From: Gongronella butleri
Lineage: Eukaryota; Mucoromycota; Mucoromycetes; Mucorales; Cunninghamellaceae
DNA: 64,000 nucleotides
Assembly (NCBI GenBank): GCA_025201375.1
Contig: JAIWZP010000028.1
Location: 248,001-312,000 of the forward strand
Direction: 5' to 3'
The notes below the pieces were generated by a model. The model was not told the origin of the DNA, made no database searches, and saw nothing but the letters and a program-made list of their open reading frames with translations. Below, one piece after another: positions 44,854 to 56,024 of the stretch (position 1 is the first letter of the stretch; every line of letters begins with the position of its first letter). Made by a program: the position numbers and the translations under genes.

Positions 44854-46421
44854 ATGAGCGACACGCAAGATACTGCCATCAATTCACAAGCCAAGGCCCC
44901 GGACGCGTACGACCGAGCAATTCGCCATTATGCCATTTTTAATTAGGAATCTCTCACACTCAATTGCTTTATTTCTTTTTTTGTACACCCTCACCAGTGC
45001 CAAACGACCGCGCATACGTATTGCCACGCGCGAATTGTCGTCGCTTGCCGAAACAAGCGGTGGTAACGTCATTTTTTTTCACTTTTATTACGTTCCAGTC
45101 GCGTCTGATCCCCTCGTTTCTCTCTCCTAGTGAGCAAGAGTGCGCCAAAGTGCCCGATATGCCTGCAACGGATCCCGCCAAAGCACCAGCAAGCACACTA
45201 CGACTATGAAGTTGCGCGCCTAAACGACCCAACGTCAAACGCGTACACTGACCCACTAAGCAAAACGTACGACACGCACGCTCAAAATAAAAAAAAACAC
45301 GCGCCGCTCACGTTTTTTGTTTATTCGTTTTGCCAGGAATGGTAAGCGCGGCGCGGCGGTCGCAGCACGCCAGCACATGGAAAAGAAGCGCAAGCGCCCA
45401 GGGTCTGTCTACGAAGAACGCCTCGATACCATCAAGCAAAATGCCAAGCGCCGATCCAATGTTCTCAAGCACCTCGACGCGCCAGCACGAAACAGCGCCG
45501 GCCAGCAACAGGAGATCGATCAAGGTAAGCGAAAAAAAGAAAAAAAACCACGCGTGTAAACTTGCAAAAGACTCAATTCCTTTTTTTTTTTACTGCAGCT
45601 ATCTTTAGCCAGCAAGGCGAGCAAACGTGCTTTGTGTGCAACCAGGTGCTCTTTGGCGACTCGGACGCCATCAATGCACACATTGACCACTGTTTAGAAA
45701 ACATGAACGATCCATCTTCGTCTTTTGCACGCCAGACCACAACACCACAATCACAACCATCACTGGAAACAGCATCGCCCGCGCCACAGCCGGGTGCTTG
45801 GGACGTGTACGAGTGGGACGGCGAGGTGCGCGTGCGCGCATCGGCCATGATGGAAGGCGGCTACCGCGGCGCCGGGTTCGCCACGACCAAAAAGGAAGAA
45901 GACGTCGACATTGACGAGGATCTGGACATCGAGGACGACGACAATGCGTACGGCCAGGCCCAGTACACAGAACAGGATATCCATATTGACGATGACGACG
46001 ATGACGACGCCGAACTCTCCATCGACGATGACGGCGACATGCCCGGCGCCTCTTCTTCCACTTCCGCACCCAACCCATACCCGCCCACAGGCAACCTCGT
46101 CATGGACGCACTCAGAGCACGCATACACCAATTGGTAAAAAAAAAAAAAAAAAAAATCCAGACAACAAAGACGCGGATGCCAAAAGAAAAAAATAACGAC
46201 ATTGACCCACTTTTTTTTTTTCTTTTGAGCAGGAAATGGCAACAAAGAGTGTGCAACGGTGCCTGATCTGCCTGGAGCCATACACAAAGCCCGTGGCGTC
46301 CGTCGTGTGCTGGCATGTCCACTGTGAAAAATGCTGGATGCAAACCCTGAGTTCCAAGAAATTGTGTCCTCAGTGCCAAAAGATCACTGCGCCCGCCGAC
46401 CTGCGACGTGTCTACCTGTAG
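44854..46421 (+). CDS. RNF220-like RING E3 ubiquitin ligase
   Basis: Six exons can be joined in frame. Exon 1 MSDTQDTAINSQAKAPDA (44854-44906) uses a GTACGA donor; exon 2 gives KRPRIRIATRELSSLAETS; exon 3 begins SKSAPKCPICLQRIPPKHQQ. Later come RGAAVAARQHMEKKRKRPGS, a central zinc-finger-like CFVCNQVLFGDSDAINAHID (C-x2-C...H), an acidic region and the C-terminal RING. The last, CLICLEPYTKPVASVVCWHV, HCEKCWMQTL, KKLCPQCQKITAPADLRRVY, closely follows the RNF220 C-terminus (WHVHCEECWL...KLCPQC..ITAPGDLRRIYL). RNF220 ubiquitinates transcription regulators in animals; the fungal role is unknown. The second and third exon junctions are my reconstruction and less certain than the RING exon. Confidence 0.83.
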
Positions 46422-49049
46422 CATAATTTTAATCAATATCTCCTCCCCCCTTCCTCCATTGAAACTTGTAAATAGACCCCTTTGCATGAGATGGCGCCAA
46501 AACAGACAAAATAACAAAATAAAACCATCATACATCCCACCGAATGCTCATTCTTATTTGATAATCCCGGTTTTATGATACTAATCAACAGGAGGCCAGT
46601 GCTTCAATTGGCACCACTTTTACGCGGTTTCTGGACACCGATTTTGCGCGGTATTATCCAAGCCCTGACCGCAGGTGCCCTAATCGAAAATCGGAAATCA
46701 GGGTCCGCAGTGTCAAGCCCAACTCACACACAAGAGTCAAGGGGGATGGAAACCCGGAGAAATGGCAAAAAGGCGAGGATTTATCTGCACATTATTGTCG
46801 AGCAACGGGCAATTTTAGCTCATACGGTATCATATTTTAAAGGCGACTAACGCCGGCAAAACGCACCCCAGAGTCGCACTGATGTATCATACCCATCGGT
46901 ATGACACGCTCTTGGCGCATGAATATGCTGCGCGCAGCGAGTCGGTATTATGACCAATGTAGCGCGAAAAATCGCACACACAAATCCAGCCCATCATATC
47001 ATAAGGCTCGCCTTTGCGGACGTGTCAGCGTCTCCAGAACGCGTTTTATCATAGATCATGGGTGCTCTTTTCGGTGGTGTGCATTCAAGCGCACTGCAGC
47101 AAATCTTCGTCGAGATGGCCTATGGGCGAAAATCAACGTTGTACTGTATGTCAAACCGAGGTTTTTCGATTTTTCCTCCAAACCCAGGTGGCGGACCCCG
47201 AGTTTTTATATCATTTCTATTGGAAAACAGGCACGATGCACCATGTGGTTGAATGGCACGGTGATCTGAGGACAAAAAATTCACCGCTTGAAAATGATCG
47301 ACTGTGTCCCTTGGATGCTTGGAAAATCGGTGAAAAAAGCACGATTTTCCGAATTGACATGGCGCGTCGTCAAGTGACTGCAGCCCGTTGAAACTTTGCC
47401 ATCTAAGCATTTTGGCCTTTCTCTTTTCAGAACAGTCGTAAAAATTGGGGGTCGATCGAGCCGTTGGCGAGAAAATCAACATTTATCTTTAAATTCACGT
47501 TTTCCGCTACAGTATGACGCGCTAAATTGTGCCTCGATCGCGCTGAAACTTGCACGCGCGGAAAGATACGTGTTTGGGAATCATTTTGTCTCTGCCCACA
47601 AAGTTGATGCGTGATATTTCTACACTTGCGACACGCGATCAACGATTTCAATCCCATTTTGCTCGGCAATGTGCAAAGCAAACCCACAGCGTGCTTCTGT
47701 GACAAAAGGCGCATCATGCGATTCTCTATCTGTCGAATGAGCTCTCTACAGTTTCACCGGCGCGCGACCAAAACTGAGCAAAAAATTCCATTTTCTAAAA
47801 TTTGTCTTTAATCACCATTTCCTTCTTGCGACCTGTGAATGAAAAGGACAAATGATAGGACTAAAGGTAGGCTTTTACTGTATGTCAAAAGTGAGAGAGA
47901 GAGAAAAGAAAGGGAAAATAGAGGGGAAAGAGACGTTTAAATAGGCTATGGAAATAGGCTATGAGGCGAATTAGATGTCAGGCATCACACGTCAGAGCGT
48001 GTACCATATGCAACTCGTCGTGAGCTTACTGTAAATGCAGGTCTGATCTGCTGCGCATCATCCAGATCAATGCCAAATTTGACACAACATATCATAAAAA
48101 AATAAAAAAAATAAAAAATAAAAATTCCATGCAATCCACGCACTAAATTTGGAACTCTCAAACGTTACTGTAAATTTTGCAAAAAAAATGCCCAAAGCAG
48201 GCAATTTTCTCAGTCGATCGCCGTTCATGCGTCACTCTTTGTCCTTTTTTCTTAAGCTGGGGCGACCTGTCATTTTTGTCTGCCAATAGCGAATCGTCGG
48301 AGTTACCTGTTTGGGATGCATTGATCGCTCGGAGTTCGAATTTTCCCAAGTTTGGCATTTTCTGACTTTCAAATGTGTGACCCCTGACCCCTGAGTGACC
48401 CCTGAATTTTTAAAAAGTGGTCGTAGATACAGTACCGGTAGCGCTTTGGGGGGTTTGAACTTTTTTGTTGCAAATTTTGCGTTGATTCCAATGCCGCTGT
48501 TTTTGAACAGGGTCGTCCAAACAGATGGCGAGATCAATGCAAAATAGAACAAATTTGAGTTTTTTGGAATTTGCGAGGCCAAAAAAAATCGGGTGGACCC
48601 ATCCAGTGTTCAGACCGACAGCTCATCCCGCGACACGTGTTTCAACAGCGGGCAGCTAGGCTGTAAAAAAATTTCTGGAGGCACAACACGCCGGTAAAGT
48701 CCGGAAAACACACCTTTTCGTCTTTGACAGGCAAATGTGTACCGCCTACAGCATGATACAGTACTCGTTTTTGCAATTATGTGCACGTGTGAGGTGTGAG
48801 CGTGTGACTGGACGGCAATGGCGAGAGGCTCCACAAATTGCAAAAAAACAGCAGTATGATACGGTGGTACTGTATCATATGATGCTACAGTATGATATTG
48901 TATCGTGTCTCGAAAAATCGGCATTTCTGAGCATTGATGATTCTGATTCTGCACAAAAGTGGGTCATTTTATTAATTTATCGAGGTGGGGGGAGTAAACC
49001 GAGGAGGAGTATGGGGTGGGGAAGAAAGAGACAAAAATAAAAAAAAAGG
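46422..49049. other. Gene-poor island with dispersed-repeat copy C
   Basis: 2.6 kb without a supported gene. It contains repeat copy C at about 47150-47385 and several ACAGTATGA / CAGTACA words near 47510, 48430 and 48750-48900, including a local cluster of GATAC/GTATCA inverted words at 48850-48905. The last 100 bp before 49050 is the Pcf11 3' flank. Confidence 0.5.
47150..47385 (-). repeat. Dispersed repeat family, copy C (diverged)
   Basis: Read on the minus strand: CCGATTTTCCAAGCATCCAA, GGGACACAGTCGATCATTTT, GTCCTCAGATCACCGTGCCA, TTCAACCACATGG, then ACTCGGGGTCCGCCACCTGG. It aligns in order with copies A and B but is more diverged. Confidence 0.6.
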
Positions 49050-51319
49050 TTATGTTTTGGCCACCTTGGCAAGGATGCTGTCGCTGTCGGTATCGAGTTT
49101 GCGTTTCTGTGGGGTGGAGACTTTTGGTGGGCCGTTGCTATTGTCAACGTCGGCGCGGCATGTCGCGTGGTAAATCTAAAAAAATAAAGCGCGTGAGCTT
49201 TGGGTCATTGGAGGCGACGCGCACGCGTGCACACTTTTTTTTTGGTCTTTTTTTTTTACCTTTCCGTCGACGAGGACCGAGTTTTTGTACATCCATTCTT
49301 CCTGCTCGTCGTTCCACACGTCGACAAAGGGTTCGCCGCAAATGGGGCAGGGCACACGGTCGGCGTCGTTGGCAGGTTTGACGACCATGCACTCCTCGAG
49401 CGCCAGCTTGTCGGCGAGCGGATCGGATTTTTGCGCGCGGTCGTCGTCCGTGGCGCCGTCATGCTTGTCGGACATGAAGACGGGCATCTGCTGGTGCGCC
49501 ACCTGGCCCTCGGCGCCCTCGATCCAGTCATCGACCGACACAAACCACGACCGTGACAGACCGCGCTTGCCACGATCCTTCATGCGCCGATTCTGCCGAA
49601 AGTGCGAATCCAGATGCGCGTCCATCCTCGTTTCGCCGTCGTGTGTGTCGGGGTAACGGATGCCACATTGCTTGCACTTTAGTGGCAAATCCGCGTAAAG
49701 GCACTCGACGGCATTGGGACGCGTCCGCTGCAGATCCTTGCTGTCCAGCTTTACAATGACACGCAGCGTTGCGGAAGGGCTGCCGGAGGCGTTGGGCGGC
49801 GACGCTGTGGCGAGCGCAGCGGCAAGTGGTGACTGGCCAATGATGCCCTTGGACATAAGCGATGCAAGCAGCGCATTGGTATCCACGGGTGATGGGCTAA
49901 ACGCGGCGGGTGGCGCAGGGGCCTGCTGCGGCGGCATGGATGTATTAGGCGGCGTCGACGGTATCGGCTGGAAAATCTGCAAACAAACAAAAAAAAAAAA
50001 AAAAAGACAATCACATAAAAATGGTGAGTATTTGGCCCTTCAAGATCGTGCTTTTGTTGTAAATTACCTGGCCCATGAAAGGGACGGGCTGTGGCGGCAT
50101 CATTTTGGGTGGTGGTGTGCCCGTGGCGGGGTCGGCGGCATGCCTTTGACGCGGGTCGCGGCTGACGATGGGCTGCTGCTGCTGTGTTTGGTGTTGCTGC
50201 TGCTGCTGATGGTGTTGTAGCTGCTGTTGTTGCTGCGGCGCCATCGGTTGGCGTGGCATGGATTGTGGGGATGGCACCATGGGCGCATTGGTGGGTGGTG
50301 GTGGCTGGAGTGGCGGCCGGCCATTCTTTTGTCTGATGTACGTGACGGAGCGCTCCATGGACTCGATGATGTGGCGTGCAAAAACGGGCCCGCCGTTGGG
50401 CATGCCGTTCTTCCACGTGTGCAACAGGCGCTCAAAGCTCTTTTGCGTGCCGGCATCCACAAGCGCATACGAATCAATAAACACGGACACAATGTTGCGC
50501 GAGAAATGTGTAATGTACATCCCGCCCACGTTTTTGCATATCGAGTCAATCAGGTACAAGATGGGCAGCTTCTGGTCAGGGGAATTCTACAGTTTAAAAG
50601 AAAAAAAAAAAGAAAGAGAGAGAGGGGTGTCAGCCATTCCATTTGCCTTGAGGTGGAGAGGAGAGAGGAGAGAGAGAGATAGTAAAGGAAGGAGGAGGAA
50701 TTGGTTGGAGGTTGAGGTGGGGCTGGCTAGATCCAATCCCAAGATTGAAGGGTATATTCATTTTATTGATATAAGCAAGTTCAACAGAGGCCACATAGGC
50801 ACACACACTCACACCACGAGAGAGATAGAAGAGAGAGACAGAGACACCAGGCATCAATGCAGCTTTTGGGTGTGCAGGTCGAGATGAAAAAGAAGAGAAA
50901 GAGAGGGATGCACACGCCGGGGGCCTGTCAAGGCGATTTGACGAGCAATTGCTGGCGTGGCAATGCAAAAAGATCACATCAAAATGGCACCCAGGTCGCG
51001 TCCATGGTGTCTGTGTGTATGCTTGTGTGTGCAACGCGCACTGTCTCTTTTTATCTCATCTTAGCCATGCACACCCTAAAAAGATGAAGCAACCGAGCCC
51101 AGGCCCTCGCCTCCCTCCTTTTGCCAAATGCCAAACCTCCTTTCTGAATGGATTCAAATATCGACTTACCATACGGATGCGCTGCTCGATTTCCCGGACA
51201 ATGGCATTGGAGGCCGCTTGACCTTCTTTGGCACGAATCGTCAGCGCCGTGATTATCGGCTTGCTGTTAAACGTCAATTCATCCAGCGCAGAGTGAAATG
51301 ACTGTCGAATGGCTTCCAT
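49050..51319 (-). CDS. PCF11: Pcf11-type pre-mRNA cleavage factor subunit
   Basis: Component of the cleavage/polyadenylation factor CF IA (CFII in animals). Its CID domain binds the Pol II CTD and helps termination. Exon 1 (51319-51170) encodes the start of the CID (MEAIRQSFHSALDELTFNSK, PIITALTIRAKEGQAASNAI). A 583 nt intron follows; exon 2 begins NSPDQKLPILYLIDSICKNV and GGMYITHFSRNIVSVF, the classic CID core, then a Q/P/H-rich linker. Exon 3 has PSATLRVIVKLDSKDLQRTR, the first zinc finger CKQCGIRY...HLDSHFRQN and RGLSRSWFVSVDDWIEGAEG. The second finger CPICGEPFVDVWNDEQEEWM runs on to the last exon, which ends SDSILAKVAKT at TAA 49050. Total about 520 aa, shorter than the animal protein and close to yeast Pcf11. 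Confidence 0.92.
50587..51169 (-). other. Unusually long first intron of Pcf11
   Basis: Donor ATG|GTAAGTCG at 51169 and acceptor CTGTAG at 50587. At 583 nt it is several times longer than other introns here, with long CT-rich tracts on the sense strand. Confidence 0.7.
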
Positions 51320-51775
51320 GAGATGAGGAGGGTCCACAAAATTTCAAACCAAATTTAATATAAAAGAAAGAAAAAACGTCGACAACGTTATAAAATACAA
51401 AAAGAAAAGAAAAAGAGAGGAAATGGGAAGGGGTATTATACAAAAACCAATGACTAGATCCACAGGTGATGTATGAAAAGGCAAGAAAAAAAAAAGACAA
51501 AACAATAAAAAACCTTTTGGACGGAAGAGAAGAGGCAAAAATGACCGTGATCCTTTGGGAAAGAAAAAAAAACACTTTGGTCCGCCAGGCAGCTCCGAGG
51601 TCCGGCAGGTGACACCAATCACAATGCAAGAGCGGGGGATTTGCAACAATGGCACCCCTGTGCCAGTGAGACGCCCAGTGTGATGCCATGCGAACGTCAG
51701 AATGAATAAAATGACAAAGGAATTTGGCAAATGGGTTTCTTTTTTTCTTCACCCTTTTTTCTCTTTTAACACATC
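51320..51775. promoter_or_regulatory. Divergent promoter Pcf11 / v-SNARE
   Basis: About 455 bp between the Pcf11 ATG and the v-SNARE first exon. T-rich toward the v-SNARE (51740-51770). No gene. Confidence 0.45.
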
Positions 51776-52446
51776 ATGTAAGCTTTAAGCAGGAATTGAG
51801 ATGACAATGCGTCCAAAAACATGCTCACTCATCATTGCCACGCTTCTTGTAGGTCCACGCCATACGATCCATATGTTCCCAATTCGCCGCAGCAGCCCGG
51901 TGGAAGCAAAACTGCTCACGTGCAGCAGCAAGTCGACGATGTCGTCAATATCATGCAGCAAAACATTGACAAGGCCATGAATCGCGGCGAGCGCTTAGAT
52001 GATTTACAAAACAAAACAGGTAAAAAAGGGAAAATTTTTATTTTATTTGATTCCTTATCCACTTTTACAGAGGATCTTAATGCGACGTCGTCACAATTCC
52101 GCCGAGGCGCCAATCAGGTGCGCAAGCGAATGTGGTGGAAGGATTGCAAGTGGAAAATCATCATTGCACTTACGGTGATCATCATCCTGGCCGTCATCAT
52201 TGGTAAGAGGCGAGAAAACTCGAGATCGTGGGCTGGCGTGTATCTTACTTTTTTTTTTTTTCCATTCTCCAGGCTCCATAGCAGGCACTCAGGTAAGCCT
52301 TTTGAATCGCTTCATTTGGTCATAAAATTCATTTTTTTTTTTTGAAATCCTAGGCCAACAAGAACGACAATAGCAGCAGCAGCAGCAGCAGCCAGCCACA
52401 GGCGTCGCCCACGGAATCAGCGGCTGTAACGGGGTCCGCGACGTGA
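51776..52446 (+). CDS. Synaptobrevin-type v-SNARE (Snc1/2-like)
   Basis: An R-SNARE for secretory vesicle fusion at the plasma membrane and for endosome recycling. The SNARE motif reads AHVQQQVDDVVNIMQQNIDK, AMNRGERLDDLQNKT, EDLNATSSQFRRGANQVRKR, with the zero-layer Arg in NRGERL. It is followed by MWWKDCKWK, as in Snc proteins, and the tail anchor IIIALTVIIILAVIIGSIAG. It ends with a luminal Ser-rich tail (about 25 residues; SSSSSSS run, stop TGA at 52444). The start codon appears split by an intron: AT at 51776-51777, donor GTAAGC, acceptor TTGTAG at 51852, then G of exon 2, giving MSTPYDPYVPNSPQQ, the usual Snc-type opening. The alternative start MLTHHCHASCRS would keep intron sequence in the protein and is less likely. 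Confidence 0.9.
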
Positions 52447-52616
52447 AAAACACATTACGCATCTTTTTAAAATAAAAAGGATATGATATGTACTTTTACT
52501 GAGTTTGTATTCACATTGTCTATTGGAGGATTGGAGGATTGGAGGATTGGGGAGAAGGGATATGCACGGCGCGTGGAGAAGTAAAAAATAAAAAAAAGAG
52601 CGAAAAAAGATGCCAA

Positions 52617-55085
52617 TTAAGCTTGCACCTTCTTGTCCTGCTCGACGGTCTTGTTCATGCTGATCTCCAGCAAGCGATTAAGGCGCTGGACCATGGAGCG
52701 AGGGTCGTCCAAGACGCCGGCGGCACACAGCGCATTGTCATACACCTGTTCCGCGACCATCTTGGCCAATTCAGGATCCTGGTCGCGGATTTGATGCAGA
52801 CCGCGCATGACGGCGTGATCCGGGTTGATTTCAAGACGCGACGGCGATGGAGGCACCTCGTCCAGCTTGGCCGAACCCTGCATCATCTGCATCATCTTGC
52901 GCATCGCGGGGCTTTCGTGCTCCAAAACTGAGAAAAAGAGAGAAAAAGATGAGAAAAAGATGGGTCTAATGGCGCATTCCCCCCTCCCCAATTTTTTGAA
53001 GGGTCTTACCGATGGCAGGGAAGGTGGCCAGACGGCGCGACACGTCGACTTGCTTGACAGCGTCGGCACCGAGCGTCTTTTCCATCCATTGCGCGAGTTC
53101 CTTGGCATCCGCGTCCGAGAGCGACGCCTGCGACGCGTCGGCGGACTGCTGCTGAAGGAGTGGGTCGGCGGCGGCCTCGGGCGAGTCGGCGGCAATGAGC
53201 TTGATGCCCTGGAATTCCTTGAGGTGGTTCACGACAAACTCGTCGACGGTGTCGTACAAGTACAACAATTCAACATCATTGGTCTTGAACATCTCCGTGT
53301 AGGGCGATTCCTCGGCATAGCGGCGCTTGGGTGTCAGCAGGTAATAAATAGCCTCTTGCTTGTCCTTTTTGCGCTCTTGGTAATCCTCGAGGCTCGTGAG
53401 CTCGCCAGACGTCGTTTTCGAGCTCTCAAAGCGCAGCAGCTTGGCAAGGTCGCGCTTGTGCATGTGGTCCGTGCACGCACCCTCCTTGAGGAAGTGGCCA
53501 AAGTCCAAAAAGAAGTTGTTGTACTTTTTCGTGTCCTTTTTGGCCTCCGAGTCGAGCCATTTGAGCACGCGCGACGTCATGAGATTGCGCAGGCGCGCCA
53601 GGATGTTGTCCTGGAGAAGCTCGCGTGACACGTTGAGCGGAATGTCCTCGGAATCGACCACACCCTTCAAAAAGCGCAAGTAATCGGGCAAAAGGCCGCG
53701 CGACTTGGGCTGGATCAGCACTTTGCGCGAGTACAACGACACACCGGGCTCCTGGCGCTCGCCGAGCATCTCCATGTGCCGCTCAGGCACGTACACCACC
53801 GATGAGATCGAAATGGGCGCGTCCGTCTTGAAATGCATCGTGTATTGAGGATCGTCCCATGCATTCGCGATAAATCTGTAGAATTGCTTGTGCTGCTCCG
53901 CAGTAACCTCATTCTTGTTCTTTGTCCACAATGGCTCCACCGTGTTCACCTCGCCATCGTTCAAATAAATGGGAAAACCGACAAAGCTGTGGAAAAAAAA
54001 ATTAAAAAAATGCGAAACACATTTGCGTCGTCTCCCCCCTTGCCTTTTTCCTTCCCTGACACTTACTTTGAGTACTTTTTGATGATGGCATCCACCTCCA
54101 ATTGCGTGGCAAACGCCTTGCAGTCCTCGCGCAGCTCAATGACAATCTTGGTGCCAACAGCGACATTGTCGGCTTCGGCAACGCTGTACGAGCCCTGGCC
54201 ATCCGTCGTCCAGCAGTAGCCCTTGGAACCAGGCTTGGCCGACTTTGTGTACACCTTGATGCGCTCGCCAACCATAAACTAATCAACACAAAACAACAAC
54301 AAAAATGAGTAAACAGGGCCATTTTGAAAAAAAAAATCACCCAGATTTTACCGTCGAGTAAAAGCCGACACCAAATTGGCCGATGATGTTCTCGCGCGAG
54401 CCCGAGGCATCCTTGTCCAGCTTGTCGAGGAAGCTCTTGGAGCCGGAGCGCGCAATGGTGCCGAGATGATCGTTCAATTCGTCGAGGGTCATACCAATGC
54501 CGTGGTCCTGAATCACAAATTGTCGCTTGTCCTGGTCAAGCGAAATGCGGATCTCGAGCGGCTTGCCCGTGTCCACATTCTCCGTCGCCTGCAAATGGCG
54601 CAGCTTTTCAAGCGCATCTGCCGCGTTTGAAATCAATTCGCGCACAAAGATCTAGAAAATGGGCGGGGCCAAACGCGTGAGGCCTTGGTGGTGAAAAGGG
54701 GAACGCTCTTTTTTTTTTTACCTCTTTTTCAGAGTACAGCGAGTTGGCCACGATATCGAGCAAGCGCTTGGTTTCGGTTTTAAACTCGTAGACTTGCTCT
54801 TCGCCCGTGACAACCTCCTTTTCGTCGTCCTTGCTGGACGTGGCGTCCGTCGAGTATTGGGCCACAGGCTGCCACAGCTGGCGGGACGCCGCAGACGCCG
54901 AACCAGGGCGAGCAGTGTTCTTGAAACGAAAAAAAAAAAAAGTGAGAAAGTGTCCTCTTTTGGCATTTTTTTCCCGGGGAGTGTCTTACCAACACGCGCG
55001 ACAGCGACGCCGAAGAGGGACGAGCAGAGTTCTTGGTGGTCGCCGCCAAGCGAGCGAGACCGGTGCGAGCAGCGGAACGCAACAT
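52617..55085 (-). CDS. TRAP1: TRAP1, mitochondrial Hsp90
   Basis: Multi-exon gene of about 700 aa. The first exon (MLRSAARTGLARLAATTKNS) is a typical mitochondrial presequence, rich in Arg, Ser and Ala. ATPase domain: FVRELISNAADALEKLRH, IQDHGIGMTLDELN, IARSGSKSFLDKL and IGQFGVGFYSTV. Middle domain: KFVGFPIYLNDGEVNT, EPLWTKNKNEVTAEQH, FIANAWDDP, FLKGVVDSEDIPLNVSRELL and RMLKEF-like segments. C-terminal domain: HESPAMRKMMQMMQGS, RLEINPDHAVMRGLHQIRDQ and YDNALCAAGVLDDP. It lacks the charged linker and MEEVD tail of cytosolic Hsp90, as TRAP1 does. TRAP1 is a matrix chaperone for respiratory and redox proteins; it is missing from baker's yeast. Confidence 0.95.
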
Positions 55086-55305
55086 GGTGTAAAGGAAGAA
55101 AAAGAGAAAAAAGCAAGAAAAAGAAGTGTATCTGCCACCCCAGATGGCGAGAGCCAGGGGGCCACCAAAAAATGTATGCAGATTTTGGCAGGCCGCGGCC
55201 GAATTTGGTAATGCCCGAAAAAGCCACTTTTTTTTTTTGGGCTTCTGGCCCTTGACCATCTCTTTTGCCTCTTTTTCTTCTTCAACACACAACATATCCT
55301 CCACC
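55086..55305. promoter_or_regulatory. Short divergent promoter TRAP1 / small winged-helix-like gene
   Basis: 220 bp between divergent start codons, with a CT-rich leader (TTTTGCCTCTTTTTCTTCTT) just before the plus-strand ATG. The shared promoter suggests co-expression with mitochondrial genes. Confidence 0.5.
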
Positions 55306-55551
55306 ATGAACACCGGCGGCAAAGTCATTAAGCACCTTCTCTCTCAGCACGGCCCCATGACGACCAATGCGCTTGCCAAGCACATTCCCGCGTACGAGCA
55401 ATTGCTCGTGTCCAAGAGCCACATGAAAAAGCGCATTTTGAACAACCTCGAGAACCAAGGTGTCCTCGCCAAGCGCATCTACCGTGATGCCTCCATGACC
55501 AAGCCCGAGTGGCGATGGGAATTGGGCCAGCAAAAGACCATGGAATTGTAA
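55306..55551 (+). CDS. Small basic winged-helix-like protein, unknown function
   Basis: A single-exon gene of 81 aa: MNTGGKVIKHLLSQHGPMTT, NALAKHIPAYEQLLVSKSHM, KKRILNNLENQGVLAKRIYR and EWRWELGQQKTMEL. The helix-turn-helix order (LLSQHGPMTTNALAKHIP...SKSHMKKRILNNLENQGVLAK) followed by a short strand is characteristic of a winged helix. Small basic proteins of this kind occur in the fungal mitochondrial ribosome and in transcription factors, but I do not recognise this one. ATG context CCACCATGA and a good pyrimidine leader support the start. It shares a 220 bp divergent promoter with TRAP1. Confidence 0.78.
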   Translation: MNTGGKVIKHLLSQHGPMTTNALAKHIPAYEQLLVSKSHMKKRILNNLENQGVLAKRIYRDASMTKPEWRWELGQQKTMEL

Positions 55552-56024
55552 AAAAGGGGCTCTTTTTTTCCTGCTTTCTCGCCACTTTTTTTATATTTTC
55601 TCGCCACGTTTTATTTTCTCGCCATTCCCCCCGTTCCTCGCCACCTCCACTTTTGTCGTTGTTTGCACAAAACTTGCCCTGGCCACCCTCGGCTTTTTTT
55701 TGTGATAAAGCCCTGCTCCACGTTTTTGTTAGAAAAAAAATCACCCACTCTCGCCTCAATCTTGATCATTTCTGTCACCACTACGCAACATCGTCTCCGT
55801 CATGAAAAAGCCAACCTTTGCTGCGCTTGCCGGTCAAAATCAAAGCCAGGCGACTTGTCAAATGCTGTCATTATTCGATTTCCCCCCCCCTCACTTTTTC
55901 ACTTTTTTTCCGCTATTTAGACGCGATTATTCCCTCCGTGGGCCTTGTCCCAGGCCAATTGCGGTCATTTCAACAATAAAAATACACAATTTATTCTAAA
56001 TGGCTGATCTTTTGCGCGATTTTT
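55552..56024. other. Convergent 3' region
   Basis: 470 bp between a plus-strand and a minus-strand gene. A 65-codon plus-strand frame (55802-55999, MKKPTFAALAGQNQSQATCQ) ends in low-complexity Phe/Pro and is not called. An AATAAA word lies at about 55975. Confidence 0.4.

Noticed and set aside
50630..51034. 134-codon frame within the Pcf11 first intron
   Set aside because: Low-complexity Ser/Pro sequence from CT tracts, with no recognised features.
55802..55999. 65-codon plus-strand frame downstream of the winged-helix-like gene
   Set aside because: Begins plausibly but turns into low-complexity Phe/Pro, and lies in a convergent 3' region.
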